Source: Planctomycetota bacterium (GTDB lineage Bacteria; Planctomycetota; PLA2). From it: DNA of 64,000 bases. The translations under genes and the position numbers were made by a program. Shown here piece by piece: positions 41,807 through 51,594 of this stretch. Numbering within the stretch: position 1 is the stretch's first letter; each line of letters opens with the position of its first letter. The DNA is taken from positions 1 through 64,000 of the forward strand of contig JAJFFF010000031.1 of assembly GCA_021776785.1 (NCBI GenBank), given 5' to 3'. A model generated the notes under the pieces. That model was given only the letters and a program-made list of their open reading frames with translations. It did not search any database and was not told the origin of the DNA.

Positions 41807-42616
41807 ATGGGATTTTGCCGCGCCGCACTCCTGTTTCCCTTTCGTCCCGCGGACGCGACGCTTGCGCTGAATCGCACGGCAGGCGCTGGACTGGTCGCGC
41901 TTCTTCCGGGACTCCTGACCGGGCTTTACCTCATGTTGCACGATGTCGCGTTGGCGGACGCGGGCGCGACCGCCGGCGGCGTGGCGCTGATCACGCTCGG
42001 GCTGGGCGCCGGCGGTGCGTTGGGAGCGCGGCTCGCCGGTCACGTGGTCGGCGCCGGCGAACCGCTGACCGGCAAACTGGGCCCCTGCCTCGTGTTCGGC
42101 GCGTGGACCGTCGTTTTGTTCATGTTGTTGCTTGCTGGAGCGCGGATGGCGGGCGCCACGGCACTGGGCGTACTCGGCGCGGGCTTCGGCGTGCTGATTT
42201 GGGGCGCGGTAGCCGGCATCGGCGTCGTCGATCCCACCGGCGAGCGCGAATACGGGCGCGCGCTCGTGGGCTCGTGCGTCGGCGTGACCGGCGCCATCTT
42301 GGGCGTGTATCTCACCGCAAGCCCGGTTTGGCAATCGATCGCGCTCCCCGTGTTGGCGCCGCCGGAGGCGTCGCGCGGCTGGGACGCGGGCGACCTGTTT
42401 TTGGTGCGCCGCACCGCGGACGCGCCCGCCGGAGCGATCGTGCTGCTCAAGGACGCGCGCACCGGCCACGAACTACTCGCCGTCCGCGGCGCCGAAGGAG
42501 AGCATCGGCCGATCGTGGACCCCGCGGGGGTCTATGAAACCGGAGCGTGGACGGTAGCCGGACGGATTTTTCTGCATTTCGGCAAAAACGGCGCTCAGAC
42601 CGTCCCTCCCCGCTGA
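41807..42616 (+). CDS. Integral membrane protein with C-terminal soluble region
   Basis: Multiple hydrophobic segments between 41880 and 42350 (LVALLPGLLTGLYLML, VALITLGLGAGGALG, FMLLLAGARMAG). Confidence 0.6.
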   Translation: MGFCRAALLFPFRPADATLALNRTAGAGLVALLPGLLTGLYLMLHDVALADAGATAGGVALITLGLGAGGALGARLAGHVVGAGEPLTGKLGPCLVFGAWTVVLFMLLLAGARMAGATALGVLGAGFGVLIWGAVAGIGVVDPTGEREYGRALVGSCVGVTGAILGVYLTASPVWQSIALPVLAPPEASRGWDAGDLFLVRRTADAPAGAIVLLKDARTGHELLAVRGAEGEHRPIVDPAGVYETGAWTVAGRIFLHFGKNGAQTVPPR

Positions 42617-42647
42617 TAGCGCTTGCTTCAATCTGGGACAGTCCCCT

Positions 42648-42693
42648 ATAACTACCCTTGAAGAACCAGAGGAGCTAGGGCGGCCGTAGTTAT
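42648..42693 (+). promoter_or_regulatory. Candidate structured 5' leader of the giant TIG lipoprotein gene
   Basis: ATAACTAC (42648-42655) / GTAGTTAT (42686-42693) perfect 8-bp inverted repeat with an internal CCCT/AGGG stem, about 90 bp before the start codon. Confidence 0.35.
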
Positions 42694-42782
42694 CGGGTGC
42701 CAAAGCCAGTGAGAAGAATCAATTCCGCACACCATGCGGAGTGGCCGGGCCCAGAGACCCCGAGCCACACAGGAGGGTAATT

Positions 42783-45700
42783 ATGGCTCGCAAGTTGGCC
42801 CATTGGGCCGCGAGTGTGCTCGTGTTATTTGTCACGGGCTGTCTTGGGGACACGAGCAACGAGCTCGCGATTCCCACGATTCACTTCAACAACGGTGGAA
42901 CATCAACCGTCAGTGAACAGTTCGCCAACATCGGCGGCGGAGTTCCGGACGGCGTGCAAGCCACATTCGTTGGTGACGTAGTCGTCATTCGCGGTATCCA
43001 CTTCCGAGAGGACATGAAAGCGTTTTTGGGTCTCAACATCCAACTCGCGCAGCGTCCCGACTCGATCATGACCACTCCCCGTCACTTGATGCCGGGTGAG
43101 CCTTTCGTCTACACCGATCCCGTCTCCGGTCAAAAGACCGTGCTCGAGATCGAAGCAGACGTCGAATTTTCCCGCCTCGACGAGGCGCGCATCAAGATTC
43201 CCGCCGGCGTGGCTTGCCACCCCGCGTTCACGAATCCGATCGTGCGTTTGTTTGGCGACGCGGGCTCCGGTCCGGCGATCACCGACATCTATCACGTCAT
43301 TGGCCCGCGCTGCATCGCGATGACGCCCAACAAGGGCCTCGACATCGGCGGCTTCGCGGTTGTCATCCACGGTGACAGCTTTTCGCGCCACACGCAGGTT
43401 GCGTTCCGTTACACGGATCCGGCCACGAACGAGACCGTCGTCGTCGGCAACACGCCCGACACCGACATCGAAGAGCTGTTCGTCGATCGCCACACGCTGG
43501 TGATCCCGGACTGGCCCGGCGTTGTCCCCAACACCACACTCGGCCTTGCGGCGGAGCTGGAAGCGGACCTTTTGCTCTTCGAGAGCATCGACGCCATCAG
43601 CGGCAACATCACGTTGGAGCCCGAGCACGGCGGCGTTGCCCCCTGCGATCATCTTCGCCCGGAAAGCCCGGAAGCACCGTTGCAGCCCAACGGCGTGCGC
43701 AACTCCGAGAAGCCCGGCGCCTTTACGTTCCTACCCACGGGCGTCACCGACTTCCCGTCGATCGCCGGCATCACGCCGGAGTTCGGCAGCGAAGCGGGCG
43801 GCAACACCGTGGTCATTCAGGGCGCGCAGTTCGACGCGTTCACGGCTGACCTCTCCGACCCGGAGAACCCCGGCATCGGCATCGAGTGCCCGCCGGATTC
43901 GGGTCAGTACATTGCGCCGATCGAAGCCACGCTGGTGGATCGACAGACGCTGGTCATCAAGATGCCCGCCTGCGCGGTGGACATCCCCGAGACGGTCAAC
44001 TTCTGCCTGCGCAACAAGTTCTCGATCGACAACCCGATCACGGGCGACGGCGCTGTCGGCAACGGCACGTGCGTCATCTTCGAGGACATCTACACGTATC
44101 AGCCCATCCCGCCGATCGCTCCGCCGGTCGTGACGGCGATCTTCCCGGCCAACGATGCCAGCCCGCCCCAGGGTCTCGCGAATGACTTCGGTCTGCAGCG
44201 CCTCATGGTGGTCGGCGACTGGTTTGACCAGGAAACGGCGCTGAACGGCGGCGTGGAGTTCTTGCTTCCGGGCGGACAGATTGTCCAAACGCAACGCACG
44301 ATTTTCCACAACCGCAACTTGGTTGAGATCTACACGAAGCGTCTTCCGAGTGCGGTCTACCCGCTCACGGAAGACATGACGGCCAGCGTGCGCGTGCGCA
44401 ACGTCATCGGCCACGCTGATTTCACGAACATCATGGTGTTCGCGGCTACGCCGGATGCCGGCGCAACGCCGACGCTCGGCGAGATCGCGCCGATCGCGGG
44501 CAAGCCCGAAGGCGGCGAAAAGGTTCTCATCCTCGGTGAGAACTTCGACACGTCGACGCAAGTGTTCTTCGGCGACAACGAGTCGACCGACGTGCAGTTC
44601 GTCAACTCGGAACTCATCATTGCAACGGCGCCTGCCGGTGTAGCTGGTGCGGTAGCCGTCACCGTCGTTGACGATGGCGAAACCACCGTCGGCCAGACGT
44701 ACACGTACGACGAAGCGGCGCTGAAGCGCTGCCCCGAAATTGCTGTGCTCGATCCGAACTCCGGTTCGGCGACCGGCGGCTACACGATCTTGGCGTACGG
44801 TGCGGGTCTCACCCCGACGACGCGCTTCGAGTTCGGCGCCGACGACGGCAACTTCGCTCACAACATCAACTTCATTAGCGATCTGCTCATCCGCATCGAG
44901 GTCCCCGAGGCCTTGCCGGAACAGATCGGCGCGACCGTCAACGTGGGCGCCACCGACCCGCTCGGCGGCTGCAACGACGTGCTCCGCACGGTTGAGTTCA
45001 CGTATGTCGCGGCGCAAGAGGCCGCACCTGAGATTCTCTTTGTCGACACAACGGTCGAGGTCCCGGTCACACCGACGGACTTCCCGGCGCTCAACGTGGG
45101 CGGCGGCGACCGTATGTTTGTGGTCGGTCGCAACTTCGACCAGATGACGACGTTCGACATCACCAAGGGCGGCGAAACTTCCGAGACGATATCTGTCGAG
45201 GTGCTTACGCCCAACCTGGCCGTGATGACGTCGCCGGCTTCGCCGGACGGCCAACCGGGGCTGGCGGATCTCGCCGCTCACAACCAGTTCGGCGATTCGC
45301 CCGACTTCACCGTCGAGTACGTCGAGCCGGGTCCCCCGAACATTCTCGACGTTCGCAACCTCGCAAGCGGCACCACGGACTCCTCGATTGATGCCAACGA
45401 TCGTCTTTTGATCTTTGGTGACAACTTCTTCGATCCGGTCACGGTCACGCTGACGGGCTGCGACATTTCCGATCAGACCACCACGGTCACGGTCACGCTC
45501 AAGGACACCGATGTCACGGTGGTCGAAGACCACTTGATCGGCGTCAACATCCCCGCGGACACGTTCTGCGAGGGCCCGTTGGCGATCACGGTTTCCACCG
45601 AGTTCGGCGAAGCATCCTTCGAAAACGACGTCGGCGAGCCGGTGTTCCAACTGGTCGGCCCCAAGCCGCCCGTGGTCGATGGCGTGTTCCCCACCGTATT

Positions 45701-48700
45701 CAAGAGCAGCGGCGGCGAAGAGGGCATCTTCTTCGGTCGCGGCTTCACCGATACCACCGAGTTCGCCGTCCGCACCGAGGCGATGGCGCCGGGCGTGTTC
45801 AACGACGTTCTCGACACGGTCTACATTTCCGACACGGTTGCGATTGTGATCATGCCGGGACTCCCGGGCGGCATGCCGCCGGTCGGCGTCTCGGGTGACG
45901 CGCGCGCCGAGGAGACGGACGCGACGCTGCGCAACAAGATTGCCGGCGATAAGTTCACCGTCACGGAAGACATTTTCACGGTTGTCAACGATGAGGCGCC
46001 GGTGCTGTTGGGCGTGGTCGCTGACCACGGCTCGATCAACGGCGGCGAACAGGTGCTGTTGATCGGCGCCAACTTCCTCACGGCGACGGGCGCATCCAAC
46101 ATTTCGGATGTGCGCTTCGTGGACAGCGTGTTGGACGATATCGGCGACTACACACAAGCCGATCTCACAGAGCTTCCGCTCGACTCACTCGATCCGCTCG
46201 ACCGTGGCAAATTCGTTGTCTTAAACGACAACCAGATTCTGCTCATCACGAATTCGCGGGCGGCGATCGCCCCGGAGACGGAAGTTGCAGCAACGGACGT
46301 GATCATCACGTCCATCCGCGGCAACTCCATGCTGAAGGGCGGATACTCCTACCAAAACACGCCGGCTGTTCGCACTCCGTTCCTGCGGGGGTTCACACCG
46401 AACGAGTCGCGTTTGAGCGGCGGCACGTCGCACCTGATCTCCGGCGGTTTCCTAACCGAGGTGGATCGCGTATTGCTGCGTCGCCCGACCGATTCCAAGA
46501 CGTTTACCATTCCGGTGGAGGCGTTCAATGTCATCAACGACAACTTCCGCGTCTTCACGATGCCGGATCTCTCCGGAACGTTTGAAGCCGGCGATGTCTT
46601 AGATGTCTTCGCTGAGAAAGACGTCGACGGCGCCGTCTTAACCTCCAACACGCTCCCGGGCGCGTTGCGAGTCACGTTCGCCGGACCTCCGACGATCGCT
46701 CCGACACTCTCGCCGGCCATCGGCGGGTCGTTCGGCGGCCAGATCGTGGAGCTCACCGGCACATTCTTCACGCCTAACAGCCAGGTGCTCTTCGGCACGA
46801 TGCCGGCCAAAGCAGTTGTCTTCGACAACGCCGGTCGTCTTCTCGCCATCGCACCGTCCCTGCCGGTCACGTTGCCGGCGCCGGGCGTGGCCCTCGACAA
46901 CCTCCCCGTAGCGGGCGAGACCGTCGATGTGGCCGTGTTCACACAGGGCGGCTGGGCCGTTGTGAAGGACGCGTTTACGTTCAACCCCGAAGCGCCTGTC
47001 GTCGAGAGCTGCTCGCCGGAGACGATGGCTGGGGGCGAGAAGCACACGATCGTCATCCTGGGCGACCGGTTCATCCCGGACAACACCATGGTGACGGCGA
47101 CCGAGGGCACAGTCGGCTCCGTAACGGTGCATGACTTCAACACGCTGTCCGTCGAGTACACCGCGCCGACGCGTCCCGCCGGTACGGTGGGTCCGATCGC
47201 GGTCTCGCTGACCGTGTTGACGAACCAGGGTACGGCGGCCAAGAAGTGCGATCTCACGATCACACTCGCGCCGTTCCTCACCGCGTGCGAGACGGATTAC
47301 GCGCCGAATTCGGCGGCCGCTCCGACCACGGGCGTGCACGAAGGTAAGTTGGTGAAGGGCACGCTCACAGGCGGCAACTTCGCCGAAGGTGGTTCGCTGA
47401 CGCTGAAACCGCGCAGCGGCGATCCTGTCATCATGAATGAAGTTGCTGCGTTGACGGCAGGCGGTCAGTTCCGCGTCGTCAGCAAGACGGAGATCGAGTT
47501 CACTGTGCCGAACGTGTTCAACGCGTCGGTGCCGAACTTTGTCGATGGCAGCGGCTCGGTCGGCTTGGTCGTTGCGTCCTACACGGATGCGGCGGGCCGC
47601 TCGGCCACCGATGCGGAGTGCTTCCGGTACCTGCCGGCTCTCATCGGATTTACGCAAACGAGCTTCACGTTGCCCAAGTCGGGTGGCGAGCAGTTCGCGC
47701 CGGTCATTCCCACGACCATGGTTGCGGGCGATGTGAACGCGGATGGCGTTCAAGACATCGTGCAGCTCGGTCAGGGCGACGTGGTCGGCTGGATCATGAT
47801 TGCCGACACGTTCGGCGACGGCGTCGACATCAACGGCGACGGCAAGTCTCCGGACTTCGCCGGCACCTACACGGTGACGACGATCGAGCACGACGACTTC
47901 TTGGTCAAGATCGCAACGATGCGTCAGTCCAAGAACGTGCGTTTGGCGCAACTGGACGACGACGATCAACTCGAGATCTTGATCCCGGGTCTGATCGAGC
48001 CGGGTTCGAACCGCGCGCGCATCATGATTCTTGACATGGACGAAACGGGCATCGCAGACACCAAGTTCTTCGAGCCCGACCTCTCCTCTTCCAACGACAC
48101 GTTCAACCTGGCCGTGGGCAACTTCGACGGGGACGATCGGACCGACTTCGCGTTCATCACCGAACACGACGACGTGGACGACCGCCGCCTGCACGTGGTG
48201 ACCTCGCCGGATGGACCGTTCGACTTCGAGGAGATTCAAGCCACGCTGCCGGAGAGCACGGAAGAATTCGTTCCGAGCAAATTGAACGCGGGCGACTTCG
48301 ATGGCGACGGGGACGACGACCTGATCTACGCCCAGTTCTTCGAGCTGGCATCGAACTTCATCGGGGACACCGAGAAGAGCGAGATCATCGTGGTCGAGAT
48401 TGACTCGGCCGGTCCCACGATCGTCAGCCAGGATCCGATCTCCAACCTCACGGGTGGAGAGGTCCTAGACATCGAAGTGTTTGACGCCAACGACGACGGC
48501 GAGGACGACGCGTTTGTGATCGTCGGGTTCCGCGCCCACGGTGACCTGTTCACCGAGGACTTTAAGAACCCCGGCATCGCCATCATCCTCTCGCCGCTCG
48601 ATCTTGAGGCGGACGACTACATCGAGACGTTTGGTGAGTTCAACTACGCCGCGAAGGGCGACTTCAACGGAGACGGTCATATGGACCTCGCCGTGTCGCG

Positions 48701-48917
48701 CCACGAGGGCGAGTTCTTGGTCTACTTCGGCGACGGAGAGGGTGGTCTCACCAGTTCCGGCCGTTCGTGGAACTTGCTCACCTCACCGGGCCTAGACGTC
48801 GACAAGGGCGGACTGGGCGCGGGCGATATCAACGGGGATGGACTGTGGGAGGTCTTCATGGCCGACCTCGGCTCCACGCCGCGTAACATCGCGATCTTTG
48901 GCAACTCGTCGCGCTAA
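42783..48917 (+). CDS. Giant lipoprotein with IPT/TIG-like repeats and C-terminal FG-GAP/VCBS-type repeats
   Basis: AGGAGGG SD; lipobox VLFVTGC; repeated I-P-x-x-G-x-x-GG-x-x-V-x-I-x-G-x-x-F units; C-terminal DVNADGVQD, DINGDGKSPD, DFDGDGDDD, DFNGDGHMD. Confidence 0.9.
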   Translation: MARKLAHWAASVLVLFVTGCLGDTSNELAIPTIHFNNGGTSTVSEQFANIGGGVPDGVQATFVGDVVVIRGIHFREDMKAFLGLNIQLAQRPDSIMTTPRHLMPGEPFVYTDPVSGQKTVLEIEADVEFSRLDEARIKIPAGVACHPAFTNPIVRLFGDAGSGPAITDIYHVIGPRCIAMTPNKGLDIGGFAVVIHGDSFSRHTQVAFRYTDPATNETVVVGNTPDTDIEELFVDRHTLVIPDWPGVVPNTTLGLAAELEADLLLFESIDAISGNITLEPEHGGVAPCDHLRPESPEAPLQPNGVRNSEKPGAFTFLPTGVTDFPSIAGITPEFGSEAGGNTVVIQGAQFDAFTADLSDPENPGIGIECPPDSGQYIAPIEATLVDRQTLVIKMPACAVDIPETVNFCLRNKFSIDNPITGDGAVGNGTCVIFEDIYTYQPIPPIAPPVVTAIFPANDASPPQGLANDFGLQRLMVVGDWFDQETALNGGVEFLLPGGQIVQTQRTIFHNRNLVEIYTKRLPSAVYPLTEDMTASVRVRNVIGHADFTNIMVFAATPDAGATPTLGEIAPIAGKPEGGEKVLILGENFDTSTQVFFGDNESTDVQFVNSELIIATAPAGVAGAVAVTVVDDGETTVGQTYTYDEAALKRCPEIAVLDPNSGSATGGYTILAYGAGLTPTTRFEFGADDGNFAHNINFISDLLIRIEVPEALPEQIGATVNVGATDPLGGCNDVLRTVEFTYVAAQEAAPEILFVDTTVEVPVTPTDFPALNVGGGDRMFVVGRNFDQMTTFDITKGGETSETISVEVLTPNLAVMTSPASPDGQPGLADLAAHNQFGDSPDFTVEYVEPGPPNILDVRNLASGTTDSSIDANDRLLIFGDNFFDPVTVTLTGCDISDQTTTVTVTLKDTDVTVVEDHLIGVNIPADTFCEGPLAITVSTEFGEASFENDVGEPVFQLVGPKPPVVDGVFPTVFKSSGGEEGIFFGRGFTDTTEFAVRTEAMAPGVFNDVLDTVYISDTVAIVIMPGLPGGMPPVGVSGDARAEETDATLRNKIAGDKFTVTEDIFTVVNDEAPVLLGVVADHGSINGGEQVLLIGANFLTATGASNISDVRFVDSVLDDIGDYTQADLTELPLDSLDPLDRGKFVVLNDNQILLITNSRAAIAPETEVAATDVIITSIRGNSMLKGGYSYQNTPAVRTPFLRGFTPNESRLSGGTSHLISGGFLTEVDRVLLRRPTDSKTFTIPVEAFNVINDNFRVFTMPDLSGTFEAGDVLDVFAEKDVDGAVLTSNTLPGALRVTFAGPPTIAPTLSPAIGGSFGGQIVELTGTFFTPNSQVLFGTMPAKAVVFDNAGRLLAIAPSLPVTLPAPGVALDNLPVAGETVDVAVFTQGGWAVVKDAFTFNPEAPVVESCSPETMAGGEKHTIVILGDRFIPDNTMVTATEGTVGSVTVHDFNTLSVEYTAPTRPAGTVGPIAVSLTVLTNQGTAAKKCDLTITLAPFLTACETDYAPNSAAAPTTGVHEGKLVKGTLTGGNFAEGGSLTLKPRSGDPVIMNEVAALTAGGQFRVVSKTEIEFTVPNVFNASVPNFVDGSGSVGLVVASYTDAAGRSATDAECFRYLPALIGFTQTSFTLPKSGGEQFAPVIPTTMVAGDVNADGVQDIVQLGQGDVVGWIMIADTFGDGVDINGDGKSPDFAGTYTVTTIEHDDFLVKIATMRQSKNVRLAQLDDDDQLEILIPGLIEPGSNRARIMILDMDETGIADTKFFEPDLSSSNDTFNLAVGNFDGDDRTDFAFITEHDDVDDRRLHVVTSPDGPFDFEEIQATLPESTEEFVPSKLNAGDFDGDGDDDLIYAQFFELASNFIGDTEKSEIIVVEIDSAGPTIVSQDPISNLTGGEVLDIEVFDANDDGEDDAFVIVGFRAHGDLFTEDFKNPGIAIILSPLDLEADDYIETFGEFNYAAKGDFNGDGHMDLAVSRHEGEFLVYFGDGEGGLTSSGRSWNLLTSPGLDVDKGGLGAGDINGDGLWEVFMADLGSTPRNIAIFGNSSR

Positions 48918-48942
48918 ACCAGCGCTTCGATCACAAGCCTTT

Positions 48943-48973
48943 AAGGGGCGGACTTCGGTCCGCCCCTTTTTTT
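48943..48973 (+). terminator. Rho-independent terminator
   Basis: AAGGGGCGGA-CTTCGG-TCCGCCCCTTTTTTT. Confidence 0.95.
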
Positions 48974-48991
48974 GGGGCGCGCCGCCTAGGC

Positions 48992-50725
48992 CTAGCGCAA
49001 CCAAGCCGCGATCTGAGTCGCCTCGTCGGCGTTGCTCGCGACCATGCGGCGAATGATCTCCTGCGCTGCACGCGCCGGGACCGCCTGGCGACTCACGGCT
49101 CGCATCAACTCCTCGGCCGCGTCGATGGTCGGAACGAATCCGCCGCGCCGCGCGATTTCTGTCAAACGAACGGCCGTGGCGTCATCCTTCGCTTGCCGCG
49201 CCGAGTTCAGACCGTCGCGCCACATCGCGGCACTGCGCAAACCGCGCTCCAGCGCCTCGGCGAACGCCTGGCCCGCCTCCTTGTGCTGCATGGTGGCACG
49301 ATAGGCCAAGCCCAACGTTGCATACGGCAGCGGACTGAGACGATCTTCGGCGGCGATCTGCAAGACCTCGGGGATCGCGCGCTGCAAGAGGCTGTGGTCG
49401 TGCCGCATCGCGGCGACGGACACGACGGAATGAAGGGCGTGATAACGATGCCCCCACTCGATTCGCGCGGCGGGATCGGGCCGAAGCGCGTTCTCCTTGC
49501 GCGACAAAAACGACGTGACCGGCCGGCGCGGCGCGGCGTACGGGGCGACGGACGCAATGACACTGGGGTCGGTCCCGCCCCGGGCGCTCGACTCGCGATA
49601 TCGCTGTAAGGCACGGTCGAGTCGTTCGTAGGCCGGCTTCCCTTCCGGCGCCATGGGCTCGCGCTCCTGCGGATCCATCTCGCGGTCATAGAGCACAAAC
49701 GTCTGCCCGGCTTCCATCAACGTAAAGCGTCCGTCGGTCACCGCGAAACACTGTCCCCAACCGTGCATCCGGTTCCCCATGAGCGATTCGGAGACCACGG
49801 TTTCGTGAGGCGGCTCATGCAACGCGCGGCCGTCCGTCACAACGGTCCCGAGACGACACGCCGCACGGAGCGTCGGAGCCACGTCGCACACGGTGCGCGG
49901 GCCGTTGTCGACCCCGGGCTCCCAGCCCGGGCCACGTACGGCAAGCACGGCGTCGACGGTCGAACCAAAGACCAACGGCCCGTGCGTGGGCTCGTCGTGA
50001 TCGCCTAACCCCTCGCCATGGTCCGACACGACGAGCACGAGCGCGTCGTCGGGCAACGTCGCAAAGAGGCGCTCCAGCGCGGCATCGAGACGTCGAATCT
50101 CTCCGCGGTACCGCTCGCGCGCCGCATGCGCGTACGTGGTCGCGGCGCGTGATTCGTCACCGGCGTACGGGCGGTACGGTTCGTGGGCATCAAAGAAGTG
50201 AACCCACAAAAACAGCTTGCCCGCACGCGCGTTTAGCACGTCGATGGCCTGATCCACCTGATCCGCGGCGATCGTATAAGGACCCTGCGCCAGATCGGCG
50301 CCCACTTGGCGGTTCCACTGATACGTGTCGAATCCACTTGCGATCCCCGTCTCGGGCGCAAGCACCGCGCGCGCCACGAGCGCGTGCGTCTTGAATCCGG
50401 CCGCGCGAAACTGTTCCGCGATCAGCGGATACGGTCGCTCGTTTTTGGGCGGAATCGGATTGCCCGCGTTGTCGTGCACACCGTGTCGCGATGGATACAA
50501 CCCCGTAAACATGCTCGTGTGAGCGGGCAACGTCAGGGGCGCGACCGTGCGCGCGCCGGGGAAGCGACGCGCGCTCGCCAGGAACCGATCAAGGGCGGGC
50601 GTATCGCCATGTCCCAGGGCATCCGCGCGAAACGTATCGAGCGTAATGACGACGACCAGTTCATGCTCAATGTCCGCGTGCGCTCCGCAGCCCGCGAAAA
50701 AAAATGAAATCGCTGCGGCCCACAT
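48992..50725 (-). CDS. Sulfatase-superfamily lipoprotein
   Basis: Lipobox AISFFFAGC; VVITLDTFRADALGHGDTPALDRF; TLPAHTSMFTGLYPSRHGVHDN; LVVSDHGEGLGDHDEPTHG. Confidence 0.88.
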   Translation of the reverse strand: MWAAAISFFFAGCGAHADIEHELVVVITLDTFRADALGHGDTPALDRFLASARRFPGARTVAPLTLPAHTSMFTGLYPSRHGVHDNAGNPIPPKNERPYPLIAEQFRAAGFKTHALVARAVLAPETGIASGFDTYQWNRQVGADLAQGPYTIAADQVDQAIDVLNARAGKLFLWVHFFDAHEPYRPYAGDESRAATTYAHAARERYRGEIRRLDAALERLFATLPDDALVLVVSDHGEGLGDHDEPTHGPLVFGSTVDAVLAVRGPGWEPGVDNGPRTVCDVAPTLRAACRLGTVVTDGRALHEPPHETVVSESLMGNRMHGWGQCFAVTDGRFTLMEAGQTFVLYDREMDPQEREPMAPEGKPAYERLDRALQRYRESSARGGTDPSVIASVAPYAAPRRPVTSFLSRKENALRPDPAARIEWGHRYHALHSVVSVAAMRHDHSLLQRAIPEVLQIAAEDRLSPLPYATLGLAYRATMQHKEAGQAFAEALERGLRSAAMWRDGLNSARQAKDDATAVRLTEIARRGGFVPTIDAAEELMRAVSRQAVPARAAQEIIRRMVASNADEATQIAAWLR

Positions 50726-50953
50726 CGACACGCCATGGAAACAACGCGCCCGGTTACTACCAAACCGAAACGGCAATCTGCCTGCCTGACCCGTGCGATC
50801 CTGCACCGAATCGAGTGAATTCACGCAGGTTTGCTGGTCACGCCGTATCCAGCGAATCGCTCTCGCGTTAGATGAGTCTTTGCGCACGTTCCTGGTTCCG
50901 CGTTCGCAAAAAAATTCCCCAAACTAGCGCGATCCATTTCTGTAAGAGCAAGC

Positions 50954-51562
50954 ATGGGGACGGCTCTTCCCACACCGATCGACTTGGCCGAAGAATACGA
51001 ATCACTCGTACGTTCGGTACTGTGTCAACGCTGGAAGAAGACGAGTCTGCGTGGCGACGTCGACGATGCCGTTCAGGAGTTCTTCCTCGAGTCGCTCAAA
51101 CCGTGCGGCGCGCTTGCACGATACGAGGAACGCTCGGATTCGCACCGGGCCTACTTTCTCTCGGTCGCGCGCAACGTCGCGCGACGTTTTGAAGAACGCG
51201 CCGCGCGCGACGCCCGGCGGCGGCAAGCAGGCATGCACGCGACGCGCCGCCCCGACGCAACGATCGATCAGCGCTTGGATCGCGCTTGGGCGCGCGCCGT
51301 GCTGATGCGCGCCGCGATTCGATTTCGAAGGCGCGTCTCCACCAAGACGTACGCGCTGTTCGCCGCGGTCGTTGCCGGGCAGACCATTGCCGTACTCGCG
51401 CGCGACCAAGACATTCCCGCCGCCCCTCTGTACCGAGTACTCGAGAGGGCGCGCGCCGAGTTCAGGCTCGCTCTTGACCAAGAGCTGCGGTCGCGCGGTG
51501 ACGGGCAACGCCGCACGGTGGACGCGTTTGTCCGCGAGGTCCGCTTCCTCCTTCGCCCATAG
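50954..51562 (+). CDS. ECF-type sigma factor (planctomycete-like)
   Basis: LRGDVDDAVQEFFLESLKP...RAYFLSVARNVARRFEERAARDARRR (region 2), C-terminal region-4-like segment. Confidence 0.75.
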   Translation: MGTALPTPIDLAEEYESLVRSVLCQRWKKTSLRGDVDDAVQEFFLESLKPCGALARYEERSDSHRAYFLSVARNVARRFEERAARDARRRQAGMHATRRPDATIDQRLDRAWARAVLMRAAIRFRRRVSTKTYALFAAVVAGQTIAVLARDQDIPAAPLYRVLERARAEFRLALDQELRSRGDGQRRTVDAFVREVRFLLRP

Positions 51563-51594
51563 TCCGCGACTCTCCCATTTGCCATCATGGCGCC

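Noticed and set aside
43731-46157. 808-aa ORF on - strand
   Set aside because: Fully antisense to the TIG lipoprotein; composition is Arg/His/Val-rich, typical of antisense frames in GC-rich genes.
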